The translations under genes were made by a program, and so were the position numbers. The notes beneath the pieces are model-generated. The model worked only from the letters and a program-made list of their open reading frames with translations. It had not been told where the DNA came from and searched no databases. Of a stretch of DNA of 52,105 nt, positions 48,721 through 52,105 are shown piece after piece (the stretch's first letter is position 1; every line of letters starts with the position of its first letter). The DNA comes from Candidatus Gastranaerophilales bacterium (lineage in GTDB: Bacteria > Cyanobacteriota > Vampirovibrionia > Gastranaerophilales > Gastranaerophilaceae). The stretch is from assembly GCA_944326535.1 (NCBI GenBank), contig CALVEJ010000004.1, forward strand, positions 1-52,105, in the 5' to 3' direction.

Positions 48721-50106
48721 TTGTTTGAACGTTTTACCGAAAAGGCAATAAATATAATTTCTCTGGCTCAAAAAGAAGCTGCGGACTCATTGACGTACAA
48801 AATTTATCCGGAACATATTCTGCTCGGTATTCTTGAAACAAAAACAAATATTTGTTCAAGGCTGCTTGTATATGCAGGCATGAATACAGAAGCATTCAGA
48901 GAGTATGTCTATAACAAATACAAAGATGTACAGCACAAATTTAAACACACTAATATTGCATTCAGCGAGTATTCACAAAAGATTATCAAACTTGCATCAG
49001 AGCTTGCAAAAAAAAGAACGGGTTCTTATATTATGCCGGAACATATTCTTCTGGCGCTTATTCTTGTCAGCGAAAAAGCAGAACCGTCTGTCAGAAAAGA
49101 CTTTGAAAAATGCGGAGTAGATACTGAAAAGATTAAACAAACTCTTCTCAAACTTGTTGAAAAGAAAAACAAACGGGGAGATTTCCATCCGGAACTCGTT
49201 AAAAAAACGGACAAAAGCGAGTATTCTACCGTTCAATCTATTTTTAAAGAAGGTGAAGCAAAGGATATACTCGATAGAGCCGTTGCAAAACTGACTGCTT
49301 CTCATTATGAAATTTTGGGAACGGAACAAATTGTTCAATCAGTGCTGGAAGATACAGACTCCGATATAACAAAGCTTTTGAATGAGTCCGGTATAAATCT
49401 TGACAGTTACTGCTCGAAACTAAAAGAGGTTTCATCCCGTCAGGCAGAGTTTGAAGAAAAGCAGATTATTTTTACACCAAATGCTTTTAAAACAATGCTG
49501 CTGGCTTTTGAAACAGCAAAAGAGCTCGGTTCGGCAAGTGTGAAGCCGGAGCATATTATCCTCGGATTGCTGAAAGCAAAAAGCGGCATAGCATACAATA
49601 TTTTTAAAGAACTAAATGTTGAAGACAATAAACTGGCGGAAAAAATTATTAAACCGATAGAAAAACAAATGCCGGAAACTCTTACAATACTCAGACTTGC
49701 AAAAATAGAAGCCCAGTCAATGAACAGAAATATTGTGGGCAGTGAATTTATTTTGCTCGGTATAATCGGAGAAGGTGCCGGTATTGGTGCGAGAGTTCTT
49801 GCTCAGCTCGGAATTACAACAAAAGATGCCCGTATTGAGGTAGAAAGAGTTCTGGGGTACGGAAATTCTTATACTTTTGGCGAAGTGGTTTTCTCAGACA
49901 GGGCAAAAAAGATACTTGAAATAGCATGGGAAAAAGCGAAAAAACACAAGAATACAAAAATTGCCTCTGAAAATCTGCTCTGGGCAATAACACAAACTCC
50001 CGATTCCGTTGCAATGCAGGTACTGTCAAATCTGGGTGTTGATGTTCTTGAAATAAATCAGGGAATAATAAAGGCTCTTGAAGAATACAAAAATTCTGAA
50101 GAATAA
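48721..50106 (+). CDS. Clp_N-repeat protein without an ATPase domain
   Basis: A 461-residue protein built from Clp N-terminal (Clp_N) repeats: FERFTEKAINIISLAQKEAA...YPEHILLGIL, then FSEYSQKIIKLASELAKKRT...MPEHILLALI, and further copies near residues 175, 250 (VKPEHIILGLLK), 320 and 395 (ASENLLWAIT). That makes six half-repeats, about three Clp_N domains. No Walker motifs follow, so it is not ClpC/ClpB. It may bind Clp substrates or adaptors, or compete with ClpC. The start is TTG with GAAAGGATAAAATT upstream. Length and domain count are unusual for the family. Confidence 0.85.
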   Translation: MFERFTEKAINIISLAQKEAADSLTYKIYPEHILLGILETKTNICSRLLVYAGMNTEAFREYVYNKYKDVQHKFKHTNIAFSEYSQKIIKLASELAKKRTGSYIMPEHILLALILVSEKAEPSVRKDFEKCGVDTEKIKQTLLKLVEKKNKRGDFHPELVKKTDKSEYSTVQSIFKEGEAKDILDRAVAKLTASHYEILGTEQIVQSVLEDTDSDITKLLNESGINLDSYCSKLKEVSSRQAEFEEKQIIFTPNAFKTMLLAFETAKELGSASVKPEHIILGLLKAKSGIAYNIFKELNVEDNKLAEKIIKPIEKQMPETLTILRLAKIEAQSMNRNIVGSEFILLGIIGEGAGIGARVLAQLGITTKDARIEVERVLGYGNSYTFGEVVFSDRAKKILEIAWEKAKKHKNTKIASENLLWAITQTPDSVAMQVLSNLGVDVLEINQGIIKALEEYKNSEE

Positions 50107-50123
50107 AAAGCTTTGTAATTCTG

Positions 50124-50876
50124 TTATTTTGTACTGATATAAAACAAAATTGCTCCTGCAATACTGAGGTTTAAAGATTCCGTATTTTTTGATATAGGTA
50201 TTGTTGTTTTTATATCAGATAGTTCTATTGCTTCTTGGCTTAAACCGTCAGCTTCCGATCCCAGCATAATAACAAAAGGCTTTTTGTAGTCAATTGTTTC
50301 GGGATTAACAACATTGCTGCAGTTTACCACTGTGGCAATGAAATTGTGCTGAGGGTACAGGGATTTTATTTCTTTCAAATTTGATTTAACAATCGGCAAT
50401 TTGAACAGCCCGCCGACTGTAGAGCGTACAACTTTCGGGTTATATATATCAATTGTATCTGCGCACAGGACTATTGCTTCTATAGAAAATGCGGCAGCGG
50501 AACGAATGAGTGTTCCTAGGTTTCCTGCATCTTTAATGTTTTCAATCAGTGCAATTCTTTTTTTGTTTTTTATATTTTTAATATCTGTTTTTAGCTGTTT
50601 TGCTACGGCAACGGCTTCTGGTTTGCTGTCCGTTGTGGAAATTTTTTCCATAACGGCATCTGTTACAACTATCAACTTGTCAGAAACAAACTCAAACTTT
50701 TGAATATTTGTTTTTGTGACAAATACGGTTTCAATTTCTGCTTTTTCCTGATAAGCCTCAAAAATAGGTTTGTAACCCTCTATCAAAAACAGACCGGTTT
50801 CATTTCTGTATTTTTTTTGATGAAGTTTAACCGTATCTTTTATTTTGCTGTTAGATACACTTGTTATTTCCTGCAT
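50124..50876 (-). CDS. SpoU/TrmH-family RNA 2'-O-methyltransferase
   Basis: A 250-residue SPOUT methyltransferase. An N-terminal substrate-binding domain (IEGYKPIFEAYQEKAEIETV) precedes the SpoU knot with motif 1 NIKDAGNLGTLIRSAAAF, motif 2 MLGSEADGLSQEA and motif 3 IPISKNTESLNLSIAGAI. It would methylate a ribose in tRNA or rRNA using SAM; the precise target is unknown. I chose ATG 50876 (MQEITSVSNSKIKD) with GCGGGAAAACA upstream; the longer frame to 50972 runs into the upstream gene. It overlaps the aminopeptidase 3' end by 13 bp, implying an operon. Confidence 0.9.
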   Translation of the reverse strand: MQEITSVSNSKIKDTVKLHQKKYRNETGLFLIEGYKPIFEAYQEKAEIETVFVTKTNIQKFEFVSDKLIVVTDAVMEKISTTDSKPEAVAVAKQLKTDIKNIKNKKRIALIENIKDAGNLGTLIRSAAAFSIEAIVLCADTIDIYNPKVVRSTVGGLFKLPIVKSNLKEIKSLYPQHNFIATVVNCSNVVNPETIDYKKPFVIMLGSEADGLSQEAIELSDIKTTIPISKNTESLNLSIAGAILFYISTK

Positions 50877-52105
50877 TGTTTTCCCGCTTTTTTCTGCCAT
50901 TCTTCCAGCCAGATTTTTTCCTGTTTGTTTAACAGAGTATAGTCTATTGCTTCTTCCTGAAAAGGTACACAAGACAATGATTCAATTTTTAATACGCCGT
51001 TTTTCTTTGTCAGGTATACGGAATTTTCCAATCTTACCCCGCCAAATCCTGTTTTGTACAGTCCGGGTTCAATTGTAAATACCATGTTTTCTTTCAATAC
51101 CCGCCTGCCTGCTTTTGAGCATGAAATAGTCGGAGGGTTTTCATGGACATTTATTCCGACCCCGTGACCCAGACCATGGTTAAAATTGAAATCTTTTAGT
51201 CCCGATTTTTTGTGAATATTTCTCGCTGTTCTGTCAAGAGTATAACCTGTAGTTCTTGAAGTAACTTTGTAGTTGTATACGTTTAAAAACATTTTCAAAA
51301 CAGTGGTATAAACTTTTTTTTGCAATCCGGATGCATTGCCTTTTACAAAAGTTCTTGTGATATCTGTTGAATACCCTCCCTCAAAATGCCCGCCGCAATC
51401 AAGAAGCACAAAGTCTCCGTCTTTTACTTTCACATTTTTGTCGGGATGAGAATAGTGGATGACAGAGGAGTTTGCTCCTGCTGCGAGTATTGTTTTAAAA
51501 CTCAGCTGTTTTGCACCTTGTGCAAGATATTCCTTTTCTACAAAATCAGAGATATCAAATTCGGACAAGTTGTTTTTTGTTTTCAAAAGTTCAAAAGTTT
51601 TGTTTACAACAATATCCGTTCTTTTGTAATTTTTTTTGAAATGCTCTATTTCCGCATCATTTTTTATTGCTTTCATTTCTTTTATGTAATCTTTGGGAGA
51701 CTCTTTAGCTTTGTTTTTTATTAAAGAGTAATCATAGTAATTGATTGCGGAAGGATTGAAGATTACACATCCTGATTTTTCAAAAGCTTTGTCAAAGTCT
51801 TTTAGCGGGCGTATCCAGAAATGCTCGCCTATTTTGCCTTCGATTTTTTCATCAGTGTAAATGCAAGCCGCCATTTTGCACAAAACCATTTTTGCTTTAA
51901 ATGTTGAAGAAAAAGGTGTCTTGTACTGTCTCAGGTTTGTCAGATAGGCAATATTTTCCAGATTTGTTTCAAGGTAAAGCTCATCTTTTTTAATTTTTCT
52001 TGCAAGTTTTTTAAACTTTTCATCAGCGCTCAAACCCGAGATTGAAATATCGATGTGTTCTAACGGTTTATCGTTGTTTGCGGATTTTAGTTCAACAATT
52101 TTTGA
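50864..52105 (-). CDS. Aminopeptidase P (M24 family), C-terminal part
   Basis: At least 413 residues; the frame stays open to the right edge, so the 5' end is missing. The visible part has a second creatinase-like domain (about residues 25-150: GLSADEKFKKLARKIKKDEL, NLENIAYLTNLR) then the pita-bread catalytic domain with metal ligands LLDCGGHFEGGYSTDITRTF (Asp, Asp), HGLGHGVGINVHENP (His), TIEPG (Glu) and RLENSV (Glu). This matches the three-domain Xaa-Pro aminopeptidases of ~600 residues, which remove an N-terminal residue preceding proline. A TTG at 52033 is not a likely start, since upstream codons are open and family-like. It is co-transcribed with the SpoU gene. Confidence 0.9.
   Translation of the reverse strand, partial: SKIVELKSANNDKPLEHIDISISGLSADEKFKKLARKIKKDELYLETNLENIAYLTNLRQYKTPFSSTFKAKMVLCKMAACIYTDEKIEGKIGEHFWIRPLKDFDKAFEKSGCVIFNPSAINYYDYSLIKNKAKESPKDYIKEMKAIKNDAEIEHFKKNYKRTDIVVNKTFELLKTKNNLSEFDISDFVEKEYLAQGAKQLSFKTILAAGANSSVIHYSHPDKNVKVKDGDFVLLDCGGHFEGGYSTDITRTFVKGNASGLQKKVYTTVLKMFLNVYNYKVTSRTTGYTLDRTARNIHKKSGLKDFNFNHGLGHGVGINVHENPPTISCSKAGRRVLKENMVFTIEPGLYKTGFGGVRLENSVYLTKKNGVLKIESLSCVPFQEEAIDYTLLNKQEKIWLEEWQKKAGKQCRK

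Noticed and set aside
1-52105. CRISPR arrays, tRNA or rRNA genes, prophage
   Set aside because: No regular spaced repeats, tRNA T-loop signatures in gene-free gaps, rRNA sequence or phage structural genes were found by eye.

Overview
This 52.1 kb window is AT-rich bacterial chromosome (standard code, mostly Shine-Dalgarno starts) that looks like a diderm, flagellated member of the cyanobacterial sister lineages (Vampirovibrionia/Melainabacteria, e.g. Gastranaerophilales). This placement is inferred from a Cys-rich SLH-domain surface protein, a DUF1822-like regulator paired with a sigma factor (a mainly cyanobacterial pairing), an LE-x-x-VFG repeat secreted protein, and heptosyltransferase-type envelope genes. 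I see no prophage, CRISPR array, tRNA, rRNA or transposase gene. Both edges cut genes: adk on the left and an M24 aminopeptidase on the right.

Layout. 1-2.3 kb: adk start and two flagellin genes sharing an AAAGTTGTA motif. 2.4-9 kb: valS, a double GNAT protein, a PC4-like protein and priA. 9-12.3 kb: two small convergent proteins and the large Cys-rich SLH protein. 12.3-16 kb: comM, then an SOS module (lexA and umuC, each behind the same palindromic operator). 16-21 kb: murA, two paralogous small proteins with a duplicated RWYD motif, a secreted coiled-coil protein, cdd and tcdA. 21-27 kb: rmuC, a CooC-like ATPase, folD, a GT9 glycosyltransferase and a phosphohexomutase. 27-30.5 kb: secreted repeat proteins, a homocitrate/isopropylmalate-synthase-like enzyme and scpB. 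30.5-37.5 kb: a zinc-ribbon/AAA/TPR giant and a sigma factor with a DUF1822-ZAS-TonB transmembrane partner. 38-45 kb: era, secD-secF, an XRE/zinc-ribbon protein, a PHP phosphoesterase and membrane proteins. 44-52 kb: yebC, ilvD, miaA, a Clp_N-only protein, a SpoU methyltransferase and aminopeptidase P.

The most notable unannotated structure is a dispersed non-coding repeat family of about 205-320 bp, with three full copies (5106-5310, 20712-21030, 39338-39565) and one truncated inverted copy (39131-39218). Full copies begin TGTYCGAGAAAA and end GACACTAGATTA, share a core containing ACATTGAAAAGGTGAG, and carry helices whose two arms change together between copies. This points to a conserved fold in RNA or single-stranded DNA. 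They may be non-autonomous elements of the IS200/IS605 palindrome type or a new structured RNA. Three of the four sit directly upstream of a housekeeping gene (rmuC, secD, era).

Other points of interest are a candidate lineage-specific SOS operator, a hairpin-terminated leader before umuC, a (TA) tract at the start of the sigma gene, and several unusual protein architectures.
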